Assembly: GCA_963595735.1 (NCBI GenBank)
Contig: CAVBJJ010000004.1
Coordinates: 1-64,000 of the forward strand
Source of the DNA: CALWOS01 sp963595735
GTDB lineage: Bacteria > Bacillota > Clostridia > Oscillospirales > Oscillospiraceae
Length of the DNA: 64,000 nucleotides
Reading direction: 5' to 3'
The notes under the pieces are model-generated. The model saw only the letters and a list, made by a program, of their open reading frames with translations, was not told the origin of the DNA and ran no database searches. A program made the position numbers and the translations under genes. Below, in pieces: positions 44,201 through 53,466 of this stretch. Position 1 is the stretch's first letter, and every line of letters begins with the position of its first letter.

Positions 44201-46177
44201 CTAGCACAGCTTTGCGCCGGCGGGAATGCCGTCGTCCAGCATCACCAGCTGCAGCACCTCCTCGCCCTTTTCCTTATGGACAGCGGAAAGGAGCATTCCG
44301 CAGCTCATCTGCCCCATCATCTTCCGGGGCGGCAGATTCACAATGGCCACGAGGGTCTTGCCGATCAGCGCCGCCGGATCATACCACTTGGCAATGCCGG
44401 AAAGGATCTGCCGATCCTCGCCGGTGCCGTCGTCCAGCGTAAAGCGCAGGAGCTTTTCGCTCTTTTTGACCGGCTGGCAGTCCTTGACCTTGACCACGCG
44501 CAGGTCATTTTTGCAGAAGGTGTCAAAGTCCACGCTCTCCTCCGCCAGCGGCTCCAGCTCCAGCGCGGGCTGCGCGGCCTTGCGGGCGGCTGCCTGCTTG
44601 GCCTCCAGCTCCGCCAGCGCCTTTTCCACATCCACTCGGGGGAACAGGTTCTCTCCCTTGGTGACCGGCGCGGTCTCCTCCCGGCTGCCCCAGACCGCTG
44701 CGCTGTCCCAGCTGCGGCAGGCTTCACAGCTGCCGATCTGGGCAAAGAGCTTTTCGCAGCTTTCCGGGATAAAGGGGCTGAGCAGAATCCCGCTGATCCG
44801 GGTGGCCTCCAGCAGATTATACAGCACATGAGCCAGCCGCGCTCCGTTTGCCTCCATATCCTTTGCCAGCGCCCAGGGGACATTTTCGTCAATGTACTTA
44901 TTGGCACGCTGGATCAGCTTGAACACCTCGTCCAACGCCTTGTGAGGGGCAAAGCTGTCCATGGCGGCGGCATAGCGCGCCTGCAGCCCGCCGGCCATCT
45001 CCCGCAGTTCCGTGTCCTGCGGCTCCGGATTTTCCCAATTTTTGCACCCGGCGGGCAGATGCTCGCCAAAGTACTTCTGCACCATGGCGGTGGTGCGGCT
45101 GACCAGGTTGCCCAGGTCGTTGGCCAGGTCGGTATTGATGGTCTGGATCAGCAGTTCGTTGGAGAAGTTGCCGTCGCTGCCAAAGGGGAAGGTGCGCATC
45201 AGGAAAAAGCGCAGGGCATCCACCCCAAACATCTCCGCCAGAATATAGGGATCGACCACATTGCCCTTGGACTTGCTCATCTTGCCGCCATCCAGCAGCA
45301 GCCAGCCATGGCCGAACACCTTTTTCGGCAGGGGCATATGCATACTCATGAGCATGGCCGGCCAGATGATGGAGTGAAAGCGCACGATCTCCTTGCCCAC
45401 GAAATGCACATCCGCCGGCCAAAAACGATCGTAGTCCTGATATTTGTCGTTGTACAGTCCCAGCGCCGTGGTGTAGTTGAACAGGGCGTCCACCCACACA
45501 TAGACCACATGGCCGGGGTCAAAATCCACCGGAATACCCCAGGTAAAGCTGGTGCGGGATACACACAGATCCTCCAGACCGGGATCGATGAAGTTATGGA
45601 TCATCTCGTTAACGCGGCTGCGGGGCTGCAGGAAATCCGTGTTCTCCAGCAGATCGCGCACCCGGTCGGCATACTTGGAAAGCCGGAAGAAATAGGCTTC
45701 CTCCTCCGCCTCCTGTACCTCACGGCCGCAGTCAGGGCATTTGCCGTCCTTGAGCTGGCTGTCCGTCCAGAAGCTTTCGCAGGGCTTGCAGTATTTTCCC
45801 TTATAGGTGCCCTTGTAAATGTCCCCGTTTTCGTACATTTTCCGGAAAATTTTCTGAATGGACTGCACATGGTAATCGTCTGTGGTGCGGATGAAACGGT
45901 CGTTGGAGATGTTCATCAGCTTCCACAGCGCCAAAACGCCCCGCTCCCCGGCAACGATGTTATCCACAAACTGCTTGGGGGTAATGCCGGCGGCGGCCGC
46001 CTTGTCCTCGATCTTCTGTCCGTGCTCATCCGTGCCGGTGAGGAACATGACATCATAGCCCTGCAAACGCTTGTAGCGAGCCATGGAGTCCGTTGCCACC
46101 GTACAATAGGTGTGGCCAATGTGGAGCTTGTCGCTGGGGTAATAAATCGGTGTTGTGATATAAAACTTCTCTCGCAT
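44201..46177 (-). CDS. metG: Methionyl-tRNA synthetase
   Basis: A 658-residue class I synthetase with a C-terminal EMAP/Trbp111-like tRNA-binding domain, the homodimeric form. Signatures: the HIGH box as HIGHTY (19-24), zinc-type CKPC ... CPDC, the KMSKS loop, and C-terminal KVKDCQPVKKSEKLLRF and SGIAKWYDP. The ATG follows GAAGGAGAGGACATC. It is the last gene of a hemW-vanW-metG run on the minus strand, 58 bases after the VanW-like gene. No T-box leader is visible. Confidence 0.97.
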   Translation of the reverse strand: MREKFYITTPIYYPSDKLHIGHTYCTVATDSMARYKRLQGYDVMFLTGTDEHGQKIEDKAAAAGITPKQFVDNIVAGERGVLALWKLMNISNDRFIRTTDDYHVQSIQKIFRKMYENGDIYKGTYKGKYCKPCESFWTDSQLKDGKCPDCGREVQEAEEEAYFFRLSKYADRVRDLLENTDFLQPRSRVNEMIHNFIDPGLEDLCVSRTSFTWGIPVDFDPGHVVYVWVDALFNYTTALGLYNDKYQDYDRFWPADVHFVGKEIVRFHSIIWPAMLMSMHMPLPKKVFGHGWLLLDGGKMSKSKGNVVDPYILAEMFGVDALRFFLMRTFPFGSDGNFSNELLIQTINTDLANDLGNLVSRTTAMVQKYFGEHLPAGCKNWENPEPQDTELREMAGGLQARYAAAMDSFAPHKALDEVFKLIQRANKYIDENVPWALAKDMEANGARLAHVLYNLLEATRISGILLSPFIPESCEKLFAQIGSCEACRSWDSAAVWGSREETAPVTKGENLFPRVDVEKALAELEAKQAAARKAAQPALELEPLAEESVDFDTFCKNDLRVVKVKDCQPVKKSEKLLRFTLDDGTGEDRQILSGIAKWYDPAALIGKTLVAIVNLPPRKMMGQMSCGMLLSAVHKEKGEEVLQLVMLDDGIPAGAKLC

Positions 46178-46235
46178 GATGTCCTCTCCTTCTTTCGTCC
46201 CCCCTGCGGGGGAAGCGCTTTCTCTGCCCTGCTTG

Positions 46236-47960
46236 TTATGCCTCGGTCTCGGTTTCCTGCTGATGATAGTGATACTGGCTGGTGGCCTCCTTTTCTCGGC
46301 TGACCAGCTCTCCCTGGGAATTATATACGCAGCGGTAGCTCTGTACGCCGTAGCCGTTTTCCAGATTCCAGCTGTCGGTTTCCATTTTCACATAGCTGCC
46401 ATCCAAGTCGCTGCCCCAGATCTTGATGAAAACCACGCCGCCCTGTACATAGGCCTCGATCTTAACGGGATACTCCCGGTCATTGACAAAGCGGAAATCC
46501 GGGCTGGGCCAGCTGACGGTAGCATCCAGCCCCGCCTGCATATAGTTAACGCCAAAATAGTGATTTTGTCGCTCTGTGATTTTCAAATTTGCGTGCAGCA
46601 CGGTGTAATACAGGGTCGAGCTGACCTGGCAAATGCCGCCGCCATACTCCTGCACGACCTTACCGGCGCTGTAAGCCCCGGCCATCTGGTAGCCGTTTTC
46701 CGGTGTGCGCTGTCCCAGCGCGCCGTTGTAGGAAAACTCCTCACCCGGATTCAGGATCACACCGTTGATGGCGGCGCAGGCCTTGACCACATTGTTCACC
46801 CGTGCCGCGCTGCTGTAGCCCAGCCCCGTGGAGAACTGCGCCAGGCAGTTGGCAAACATCCGCTCCTGCAGCTGCTCCGTGGTCACGGTGGGATAGGTCA
46901 CCGTCAGGGGGATGGTCACCGTGTCTCCCACCTTGGCCTGATCCCAAAGCCGTTTGGCCTCCGCCTGGTCAAAGTCATAGCCGATCACGCTGGGCGTTGC
47001 CGTGCCGTTTTCCTTGTCGCAGACGGAATTCTGCACCTGGGTACAAACGCTGTCGTGCAGCGCCTGAAAATCGCACTGGGCGTTTTTCGCCTTCGCCTCG
47101 TCCAGCTTGGGGGTGTAATACTGCTCGGTAAAATCCCGGCGGATCAGCGCATCCACCGCCAGGTCGCAAATCTCGTCTTCATCCAGGATCATGGCATCGC
47201 CGGCCTTTTGCAGCAGCAGATTTTCCTCCTGGATCACCGGCGCATCGCTTTGCAGCTTTTCTCTGGCTTCCGCCACGCCCGGGGCGAAAATTGCCTGGAT
47301 ATTTTCTTTTTCCAGGGGAATTTCCCGCTCCAGCTCTTCACCGTGGAGCATTCCCTTGACCCAATAAAACAGCTTTCCAAACATATTGCTGCTGTCTCTG
47401 CCATAGTTCCAGGCCTGCCGGGCGCCGTCCTCCGGCGTTGTGGCAACCCCGGCCTGCGCCGCGGTCAGCTGCAAACGCACCTCCGACGGCAGCACAACGG
47501 TCACCGCCGCGTCCTCCGGAATGGCGTATCCAGCCTGGGTCAGGGTCTGGGTCGCCTCCGCCAGGGTCATGCCGCCCAGCTCGATCCCCTCCAGCTGCAC
47601 ATGGGGGTAGATGGTATCCTTTTGGGACACCCCATAGGCCAGCGCCGTCACGACAACGCACAGCGCCGCCACAATGCACAGCACCGGCAGAACGCGCCGG
47701 GCGCTTTTTTCCGCCTGTTGGGGCTTTTCCACCCGGGGTGCGGCTTTCGGCTTTGCCGCCGGGCGCTGCATCACCGCCGCACCGGCCGGTGCGGCGGCTC
47801 TTCCGGATCTTGTGCCGCTCTGCTTGGACGGCGCTTTCTGGCGTTTCGCCGAAGCTGCCTGCGCCGGGCGCTTTTCGTGACTGCCGCCGGTGCTTTTCAG
47901 ATGTACGCCGCTTTTCGCTTTTTCCGCTTCTTTTTTTGATTTTGAACTGACAAGCTTCAT
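46236..47960 (-). CDS. VanW-family membrane-anchored protein with a YoaR-like domain
   Basis: A 574-residue protein. The first ~88 residues are a basic, Ala/Lys/Pro-rich cytoplasmic tail; one membrane helix (~89-110) follows. Next comes a peptidoglycan-binding-like YoaR domain (HVQLEGIELGGMTLAEA), then the VanW domain (FSYNGALGQRTPENGYQMAGAY, GGGICQVSSTLYY, NHYFGVNY). The C-terminus (residues ~545-574) is charged with a His/Gln-rich tail. Roles in the cell envelope are suspected for the family but not established. The ATG overlaps the hemW stop by 4 bases (ATGA). Confidence 0.9.
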   Translation of the reverse strand: MKLVSSKSKKEAEKAKSGVHLKSTGGSHEKRPAQAASAKRQKAPSKQSGTRSGRAAAPAGAAVMQRPAAKPKAAPRVEKPQQAEKSARRVLPVLCIVAALCVVVTALAYGVSQKDTIYPHVQLEGIELGGMTLAEATQTLTQAGYAIPEDAAVTVVLPSEVRLQLTAAQAGVATTPEDGARQAWNYGRDSSNMFGKLFYWVKGMLHGEELEREIPLEKENIQAIFAPGVAEAREKLQSDAPVIQEENLLLQKAGDAMILDEDEICDLAVDALIRRDFTEQYYTPKLDEAKAKNAQCDFQALHDSVCTQVQNSVCDKENGTATPSVIGYDFDQAEAKRLWDQAKVGDTVTIPLTVTYPTVTTEQLQERMFANCLAQFSTGLGYSSAARVNNVVKACAAINGVILNPGEEFSYNGALGQRTPENGYQMAGAYSAGKVVQEYGGGICQVSSTLYYTVLHANLKITERQNHYFGVNYMQAGLDATVSWPSPDFRFVNDREYPVKIEAYVQGGVVFIKIWGSDLDGSYVKMETDSWNLENGYGVQSYRCVYNSQGELVSREKEATSQYHYHQQETETEA

Positions 47961-49237
47961 GCTCTACCGTCCTTCATCCAGCGCTTTTCCCCTTGATCGC
48001 CGAACTCCGGCAAAGAGACAAAAATTCCCGTTTTCTTTTCCGTTTCCGCGCTGTGGCCATCCGCCACAGTCCCGGCGTTTCCGCTGCGGCGGTTGGCCGC
48101 CTGGGCTTCCAATATGGTACCGATCAAAATGTTGGACAGCAAAAAGCCGGTCGGTGTGAATCGCCAGCGGCCGTCCTCCTGTTTGGCCCAGCCGTGGGCT
48201 TCAAACTCCCGCAGCGGCCCCTCCAGAACAGAAAAGCCGCCTCGGTAAATGCGTTGGTACTCCGCCGCACAGATCCCGCGGGTGGTGCGCAGTCCCAGCA
48301 TCAGGTACTCCGCCGCTCTGTCCAGCTGATCCACCTGCTCGTATTCATCCAAAATCTCCCCGCCGCTGTCGATCCCGCGGATATAGGCATCCAGATCCCG
48401 CACATAGCTGTACCGGAGATGCCCCACGCAGGAGTGGGCGCCGGGTCCAAAGCCCATGTAGTCCCGCAGCCGCCAGTATTTCATATTATGCCGGGATTCC
48501 TGCCCCGGCAGCGAGAAGTTGGAAATTTCGTATTGCTGATAGCCGCACTGCGCCAAAAACTCCGTTGCATACAGATACATATCCGCCTGCTCATCCTCCG
48601 AGGGCAGCATAGGGGAATCCTTGTAACGGTACAGGGGCGTGCCCTCCTCCAGCTTCAGCCCATAGCAGGACAAATGCTCCGGCTGCAGCTGCAGCGCCTT
48701 GCTCAGCGTGTCCGCCCAGTCCTGCTTGGTCTGGCTGGGCAGGCCGTAGATCAGATCCACGCTCAGGCGCTCGATCCCCGCCGCGCGAATGGTTTTTGCG
48801 GCTTTTTCCACCTGCTGCCAGCTGTGCCGGCGGCCGATCATTTTCAGGATATCCGGGTTCGCGCTCTGCGCCCCCAGAGAAATGCGGTTCACACCCTCCT
48901 TCCGCAGGGCGGTCATCTCGGAAAGGCGCACGCTGTCCGGATTGGCCTCCACGGTGATCTCCGCCGATTTGAGCACGCGGCAGCTGCGCTTGAGGGTATT
49001 GAGGATGCTGCAAAGGCGCTTTGCGCCGAAATAGCTGGGCGTGCCGCCGCCGAAATAGACGCTGTCGATATAATACGGCGCCAGCTGCGCCGCAGACTGC
49101 CGGATGTGGGTCTCCAGCGCCTGCTGGTACTGTTCCATTTTTTTACTCTCGCAGTCGGCCAGCGAATAGAAATCACAGTACCCGCACTTGCTGGCGCAGA
49201 AAGGAATGTGTATATAAATGCCCAGCCGTTTTTCCAT
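47957..49237 (-). CDS. hemW: Radical SAM haem-chaperone-like protein HemW
   Basis: A 426-residue radical SAM protein of the HemN/HemW family, likely the haem chaperone HemW rather than the coproporphyrinogen oxidase because of its size and motif pattern. N-terminal GIYIHIPFCASKCGYCDF with the CxxxCxxC cluster, GGGTPSYF, EANPDS, GAQS, and HNMKYWRLRDYMGFGPGAHS typical of HemW. The last ~45 residues are a low-complexity extension. The ATG follows GGAGGGGACCGCC. It leads the hemW-vanW-metG operon. HemZ (33755) is the paralogue expected to catalyse the haem step. Confidence 0.9.
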   Translation of the reverse strand: MEKRLGIYIHIPFCASKCGYCDFYSLADCESKKMEQYQQALETHIRQSAAQLAPYYIDSVYFGGGTPSYFGAKRLCSILNTLKRSCRVLKSAEITVEANPDSVRLSEMTALRKEGVNRISLGAQSANPDILKMIGRRHSWQQVEKAAKTIRAAGIERLSVDLIYGLPSQTKQDWADTLSKALQLQPEHLSCYGLKLEEGTPLYRYKDSPMLPSEDEQADMYLYATEFLAQCGYQQYEISNFSLPGQESRHNMKYWRLRDYMGFGPGAHSCVGHLRYSYVRDLDAYIRGIDSGGEILDEYEQVDQLDRAAEYLMLGLRTTRGICAAEYQRIYRGGFSVLEGPLREFEAHGWAKQEDGRWRFTPTGFLLSNILIGTILEAQAANRRSGNAGTVADGHSAETEKKTGIFVSLPEFGDQGEKRWMKDGRA

Positions 49238-49297
49238 GGCGGTCCCCTCCGTTTTCTCTCTTTTTCGGCCGAAAAATCTGTCGATAGACTAACTTAT

Positions 49298-49326
49298 AGG
49301 ATATAGCATTCTCCAGATTATGTCAA
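49298..49326 (-). promoter_or_regulatory. Promoter of the hemW-vanW-metG operon
   Basis: On the minus strand a perfect TTGACA (49321-49326), a 17-base spacer and TATCCT (49298-49303), about 60 bases before the hemW ATG. The 304-base gap 49238-49541 otherwise holds the jag terminator. Confidence 0.72.
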
Positions 49327-49474
49327 GCACGACCACCGGGCATTTTGCACTTTCCCGCTCTATCAATATGTGCAGCTTTTCGCCCTGTCATGCCGCAAAA
49401 ATCCCTCCGGGAAAAACCAGGGAAAATTCTCGCGCAAAACCGCCGTATCCAGCCGCTTTTGCAGGAAAAATTAA

Positions 49475-49509
49475 AAAACCTCTCTACACAGACTGCGCAG
49501 AGAGGTTTT
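49475..49509 (-). terminator. Terminator of the rpmH-jag operon
   Basis: A perfect 11-bp stem (AAAACCTCTCT / AGAGAGGTTTT) with a 13-base loop, then TTTTTAATTTTT on the minus strand, 32 bases past the jag stop. Confidence 0.88.
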
Positions 49510-49541
49510 CGTGGTTCGTTCGTTGGTGCAGAGGCAGCGGC

Positions 49542-50213
49542 TTACGCCCACTCCCGGCTGTGCGGCCGGCTGGGGCTGTTGTCCTGCTGCACATAGTGGA
49601 TCACGACCCGGCGGTTCGGCTCCGTACCGCTGGAGGCCGTGGTCACGCCCGCATAGTCCTGCAGGGCGGTGTGGATCACATGGCGCTCATAGCTGTTCAT
49701 GGGCTCCAGCGCCATATCGCGGCGATACTTGATGACCTTGGCGGCCATTTTCTCCGCCAAGCGTACCAGGCTGTCCTCCCGCTTGCTGCGGTAGTTTTCC
49801 GCATCCACACTGATGTGGGCGCGCTTTTCCTGGCCGCGGTTGACAATATAGTTGGTCAGGTGCTGGATGGCGTCCAGGGTCTCGCCCCGGCGACCGATCA
49901 CCGGACCCATATTGTTGCCGGAAAGGCTGACGACCAGTCCGCCGTTTTCTCTGGTGGTGAAAGTCATATCCGCTTCCACGCCCATACGATCCAGCAGACC
50001 TTCGAGGAAGTTGCGGACCTTTTCCTCCTGGGTCTCCTCCGCTTCATAGGAGACCTTTACAATGGCAGGTGCCGCACCCAGACTCAGAAAACCGGCTTTG
50101 GCGCGCTGGAGGATCTCTACGGAGACCTCGTCCCGCTCCTTGCCCAGCTCAGCAAGAGCCCGTGCGATCGCTTCGTCCTCGGTCTTGCCGGTAACTTCGA
50201 TCTCTTTTCTCAT
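49542..50213 (-). CDS. jag: Jag/KhpB family RNA-binding protein
   Basis: A 223-residue protein with the Jag order: Jag_N (KTEDEAIARALAELG, residues ~10-50), a KH domain (GNNMGPVIGRRGETLDAIQHL) and R3H (PMNSYERHVIHTALQDYAGVTTASSGTEPNRRVVI). It binds RNA and affects cell division and elongation in Gram-positives. It is last in the rpmH operon, 15 bases after yidC, and a terminator follows, instead of the usual mnmE. Confidence 0.93.
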   Translation of the reverse strand: MRKEIEVTGKTEDEAIARALAELGKERDEVSVEILQRAKAGFLSLGAAPAIVKVSYEAEETQEEKVRNFLEGLLDRMGVEADMTFTTRENGGLVVSLSGNNMGPVIGRRGETLDAIQHLTNYIVNRGQEKRAHISVDAENYRSKREDSLVRLAEKMAAKVIKYRRDMALEPMNSYERHVIHTALQDYAGVTTASSGTEPNRRVVIHYVQQDNSPSRPHSREWA

Positions 50214-50228
50214 AGTCTTGGCATTCTC

Positions 50229-51452
50229 CTATTTTTCTTCCGCTGTCTCCGTGTCCTGCGCAGTTTCCTCCTCAGGCACATCGGGGTAGCGATCCGCTAC
50301 ATAGGCGCGGCCACGGGCGAACTGGCGGGTTCCCACCTGGGAATCGCCGGGCTTGGCGGTCTCCACGCCCAAACGCGCGCGGCGCTTTGCCTTTTCTTCC
50401 CGCTCCAGCGCCGCAATGCGCGCTTCTTCCTTGGCCTTCTCCTGAGCCTGGATGCGCTTTTTGCTGGTGTTGGTATTCTTGGTGGTCTTGCCCTCGGCGC
50501 GCAGCTTTTCCGTTTTCTCGCGCTTGCTCTCCAGCTCCGCCTCCTTGGCGGCCTGGCGCTGGCGGCGTTCCGCGTCTTCCTTATCCAGGATCTTGGTGTA
50601 GTGCTTGTTCAGCACCAGCTCCTGCAGGGCGCCCAGCAGGCTGTTGGCGACCCAGTACACACCCAGAGCGGCGGGCATGGAGTAGCCGATCCACAGGGAC
50701 ATGACGGGCATGATGAAGAACATACCCTTCATGGTGTTGGCGGCGTTGCCGTCGATCTGCTGCTGGGGGTTGGTTTTCTGGGAGACGAGCGTGGTCAGCA
50801 CAGAGGCTGCCGCGGAAAAAATGGGAACCAGGAACAGCAGCAGCGCAGGCAGCCATACCGCCCGGTTGCTCCAGTCCACCTCCCACAGCCGGAAGCTGGG
50901 CACATCGCCCAGGTTCACGCCCAGGAAGTTGTAGTCCAGATTCACCAGCTTGTCGGACAGGCCGGCAAAGCTGCTGAAGTGTTCGGTGATAAACTGGGAC
51001 TGATGGATCTGCTCATAGGCGCTGCGCCCCACAGATTCAAATCCCAGCTCGTTGAGCTTGTTGAGGATGGCGCCGCCCTCGCTGAGCAATGCGTTGGGCA
51101 CACCCATCATGGTGGTCAGCGGGCGGCGGATCGCGCCATACAGCGCGATCAGGATGGGGAAGGGGATCAATGTCCAGATACAACCGGACATGGGGTTGAC
51201 CTTTTCCTCCCGATAGAGCTTTGCCAGCTCCGCCTGATATTTCTGCTGATTCCCCGCGTATTTCTTCTCCAGCTCTTTCATTCTGGGAGTAAAGCGGCTC
51301 ATCCGCATCATGCTGCGCTTGCTTTTCATCTGGAAAGGCAGCAAAACAAGCTTGACCACTACTGTGAACAGCAGGATCGCAATGCCGTAATTCCCGACCA
51401 GGTGATACAGCAGCATCAGCAACGCGCCAAAAGGTCTGGCGATGATGTTCAT
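50229..51452 (-). CDS. yidC: Membrane protein insertase YidC
   Basis: A 407-residue Oxa1/YidC insertase with five membrane segments. It inserts and folds membrane proteins from the ribosome. The Arg-containing helix is visible near LPFQMKSKRSMMRMSRF, and the C-terminal Pro/Gly-rich helices are PALLLFLVPI and YSMPAALGVYWVANSLLGALQ. No lipobox is seen at the N-terminus, unlike many Gram-positive homologues. The ~130-residue basic C-tail (SKREKTEKLRAEGKTTK) is long and could bind ribosomes. The ATG follows ATTAAGGAGAACAAC. Confidence 0.94.
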   Translation of the reverse strand: MNIIARPFGALLMLLYHLVGNYGIAILLFTVVVKLVLLPFQMKSKRSMMRMSRFTPRMKELEKKYAGNQQKYQAELAKLYREEKVNPMSGCIWTLIPFPILIALYGAIRRPLTTMMGVPNALLSEGGAILNKLNELGFESVGRSAYEQIHQSQFITEHFSSFAGLSDKLVNLDYNFLGVNLGDVPSFRLWEVDWSNRAVWLPALLLFLVPIFSAAASVLTTLVSQKTNPQQQIDGNAANTMKGMFFIMPVMSLWIGYSMPAALGVYWVANSLLGALQELVLNKHYTKILDKEDAERRQRQAAKEAELESKREKTEKLRAEGKTTKNTNTSKKRIQAQEKAKEEARIAALEREEKAKRRARLGVETAKPGDSQVGTRQFARGRAYVADRYPDVPEEETAQDTETAEEK

Positions 51453-51504
51453 GTTGTTCTCCTTAATAGGTTCCCTGTTAGGTGCGGATTATGTACAAAA
51501 GAGT

Positions 51505-51723
51505 TCAGGGAACGGGGTCATAAAAATCGCGCGGCCCCCGGTAAAAGGGGTGGCAGCAGCACAGACGCCGAAGCGCCAGCCAGCTTCCCTTTCCTGCGCC
51601 GTATTTTTCGATGGCCTCCAGCGCGTATTGCGAGCAGGTCGGCGTAAAGCGGCAGCAGGGCTTGGACAAGGGCGAAATGTAGCGGCGGTAAAACCGGATC
51701 ATGGCAAGCAGAAGCTTTTTCAT
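51505..51723 (-). CDS. yidD: Membrane protein insertion efficiency factor YidD
   Basis: A 72-residue protein matching YidD: MIRFYRRYISPLSKPCCRFTP, then TCSQYALEAIEKYG and CCCHPFYRGPRDFYDPVP. It is a small membrane-associated helper of YidC-dependent insertion. It lies between rnpA and yidC as usual. The start overlaps the rnpA stop by 4 bases (ATGA). Its predicted start has no separate ribosome site, in keeping with coupling to rnpA. Confidence 0.94.
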   Translation of the reverse strand: MKKLLLAMIRFYRRYISPLSKPCCRFTPTCSQYALEAIEKYGAGKGSWLALRRLCCCHPFYRGPRDFYDPVP

Positions 51724-52079
51724 GCCTGATCTTCCTTTGCCGCCTCCGCCAGGATGCCAAGCTTTTTGCAGGCGGAAACGAAAGCCGCGTCCAGCTCCCA
51801 AAAGCTGCAATAGCGGCTGCGTACCCGGGCCACCATCACCAGATCCTTCCCGGGGCCGAGCTGCTGCTCGTGCCGCCGGTAGACCTCCCGCAGCCGCCGC
51901 CGGATGCGGTTGCGATGCACCGCTTTTCCGATCTTGCTGCTGACCGTGATGCCGACCCGGTTGCCGGGCTTTCCGGTTCTGCGGCAATAGACCACCACCA
52001 ACGGGGTAACGGCCGTTTTGCCCTTGGCATACAATTTACGAAAATCGTTGTTTTTCTTTAAGCTTTCCGAAAACTGCAT
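51720..52079 (-). CDS. rnpA: Ribonuclease P protein component
   Basis: A 119-residue protein subunit of RNase P, which matures the 5' ends of tRNAs. The RNA-binding block KAVHRNRIRRRLREVYR is the RnpA signature. The start at 52079 follows CAGGAGGCGCTT. It stands 116 bases after rpmH and runs into yidD. Confidence 0.95.
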   Translation of the reverse strand: MQFSESLKKNNDFRKLYAKGKTAVTPLVVVYCRRTGKPGNRVGITVSSKIGKAVHRNRIRRRLREVYRRHEQQLGPGKDLVMVARVRSRYCSFWELDAAFVSACKKLGILAEAAKEDQA

Positions 52080-52195
52080 AAGCGCCTCCTGATCCGCACC
52101 CGCAAACGCCGGTGCGGTTCCCGCAGAACTCTGGAACTTTTGAACTGACTGCCTGTACTGGCTGCGCCTGCCCCCGCGCGGGGCAAGCGGGCGGC

Positions 52196-52330
52196 TTAGT
52201 AGCTGAGCTTTGCTCTGCCCTTGGCTCTGCGGCGAGCCAGAACCTTGCGGCCGTTCTTGGTGGCCATTCTCTTGCGGAAGCCGTGCTCCTTCTTGCGCTG
52301 ACGCTTCTTGGGCTGATAGGTACGAAGCAT
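52196..52330 (-). CDS. rpmH: 50S ribosomal protein L34
   Basis: A 44-residue, highly basic ribosomal protein: MLRTYQPKKRQRKKEHGFRK at the start and RRRAKGRAKLSY at the end, the typical L34 sequence and length. The start at 52330 is favoured over the longer in-frame start at 52417, since the extra residues do not belong to L34. A weak GGCAGGTG ribosome site precedes it. Confidence 0.97.
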   Translation of the reverse strand: MLRTYQPKKRQRKKEHGFRKRMATKNGRKVLARRRAKGRAKLSY

Positions 52331-52437
52331 TTCGTTGCACCTGCCTTTCTTAAAATGATACTCAACGGCAGCCCGGAGATCCGAACCGCTGTAGTTGACA
52401 AATCGTACAGTGGACATAACAGCGCCACTATTTCAGT

Positions 52438-52466
52438 AGTATACTGCTTTTCCGCAAAAAGGTCAA
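52438..52466 (-). promoter_or_regulatory. Strong promoter of the rpmH operon
   Basis: On the minus strand TTGACC (52461-52466), a 17-base spacer and TATACT (52438-52443), 107 bases before the L34 start. The 384-base gap 52331-52714 holds this and the rsmE leader. I see neither a dnaA gene nor clustered DnaA boxes in it. Confidence 0.82.
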
Positions 52467-52714
52467 TACACTTTTTCCTCACTTCCCCTGCCTTTTTTGC
52501 AATTTCGGCCTTTTGGACAATTTTTGCGGAAACCGGCGCCCCTTGTCCGGATTCCCCCGCAGCCCCAAAGCCGCCGCCAGCCCTTGCATTCCCGGAAAAA
52601 CTGTGGGATAATAAGAAAAATTCCTTTCGGAATCCTCTATATACCTATGTAGCCCATATACTTTTTCGACTTTTCTCATATCCTGAGAGATAAACCGCGT
52701 AAGGAGGTCCTGTT

Positions 52715-53452
52715 ATGCCCCGATTTTTCGTTCCGCCGGAGTCTCTTTCCGGCCAGACCGTCTGCCTTTCCGGCAGCGATGCCGACCACATCAAGGTACT
52801 GCGTCTGCGCCCCGGCGACAGCGTCACCCTCTGTGACGGCGCCGGAACGGACTGCCAGGCCAAGCTGCTGGAATATGCGCCCGGTCTGGCGCAGCTGGAG
52901 CTGCTTTCCCGCTGTCCCAGCCCCGGCGAGGCACGGCTGCGCTGTCATGTGCTGGCCGGCCTGCCCAAAGGGGAACGCAGCGATTTCATTGTGCAGAAAT
53001 GCACGGAAAACGGCGCGGATACCATCCGGTTTTTCCTCTCCGCCCGCTGTGTGGCGCGCCCGGACGCCAAGTCCCTGCCCCGCAAGATCGAGCGCTGGCA
53101 GCGCATCGCGGAGGAGGCCGCCAAGCAGAGCGGCCGGGGCAAAATTCCCCAAATCCAGGTGCTGCCGGACTTTTCCGCCGCGCTGGAGGCCGCAAAAGAA
53201 ACGGCGCTTCCTCTATTTCTATATGAAACAGGCCGGCGTACCCCCCTGCGGGAGATGCTCTCCGGGGTCAAAAGCATCCCGGATGCGGCCATTATCACCG
53301 GCCCGGAGGGCGGCTTTGACCCGGAGGAGGCGCAGGCGGCGCTGGACGCCGGCCTGCGCCCCTGCAGCATGGGGCCGCGCATTTTCCGCTGCGAGACCGC
53401 GCCCCTGATCGCGCTGACCGCGCTGCTGTACGAATCCGGCGACCTGGACTAA
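52715..53452 (+). CDS. rsmE: 16S rRNA (uracil-1498-N3)-methyltransferase
   Basis: A 245-residue SPOUT-fold methyltransferase. The SAM-binding knot ITGPEGGFDPEEAQ and the RFF / HIKVLRLRPGD PUA-like N-terminus are visible. It methylates U1498 of 16S rRNA. The ATG follows AAGGAGGTCCTGTT, and mnmA starts 14 bases after its stop, so the two form an operon. Confidence 0.95.
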   Translation: MPRFFVPPESLSGQTVCLSGSDADHIKVLRLRPGDSVTLCDGAGTDCQAKLLEYAPGLAQLELLSRCPSPGEARLRCHVLAGLPKGERSDFIVQKCTENGADTIRFFLSARCVARPDAKSLPRKIERWQRIAEEAAKQSGRGKIPQIQVLPDFSAALEAAKETALPLFLYETGRRTPLREMLSGVKSIPDAAIITGPEGGFDPEEAQAALDAGLRPCSMGPRIFRCETAPLIALTALLYESGDLD

Positions 53453-53466
53453 AAAGGAGCAAAAGC

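Noticed and set aside
52331..52714. Possible oriC beside rpmH
   Set aside because: No dnaA gene, no cluster of DnaA boxes and no strongly AT-rich block are present; only one imperfect box-like sequence near 52600.
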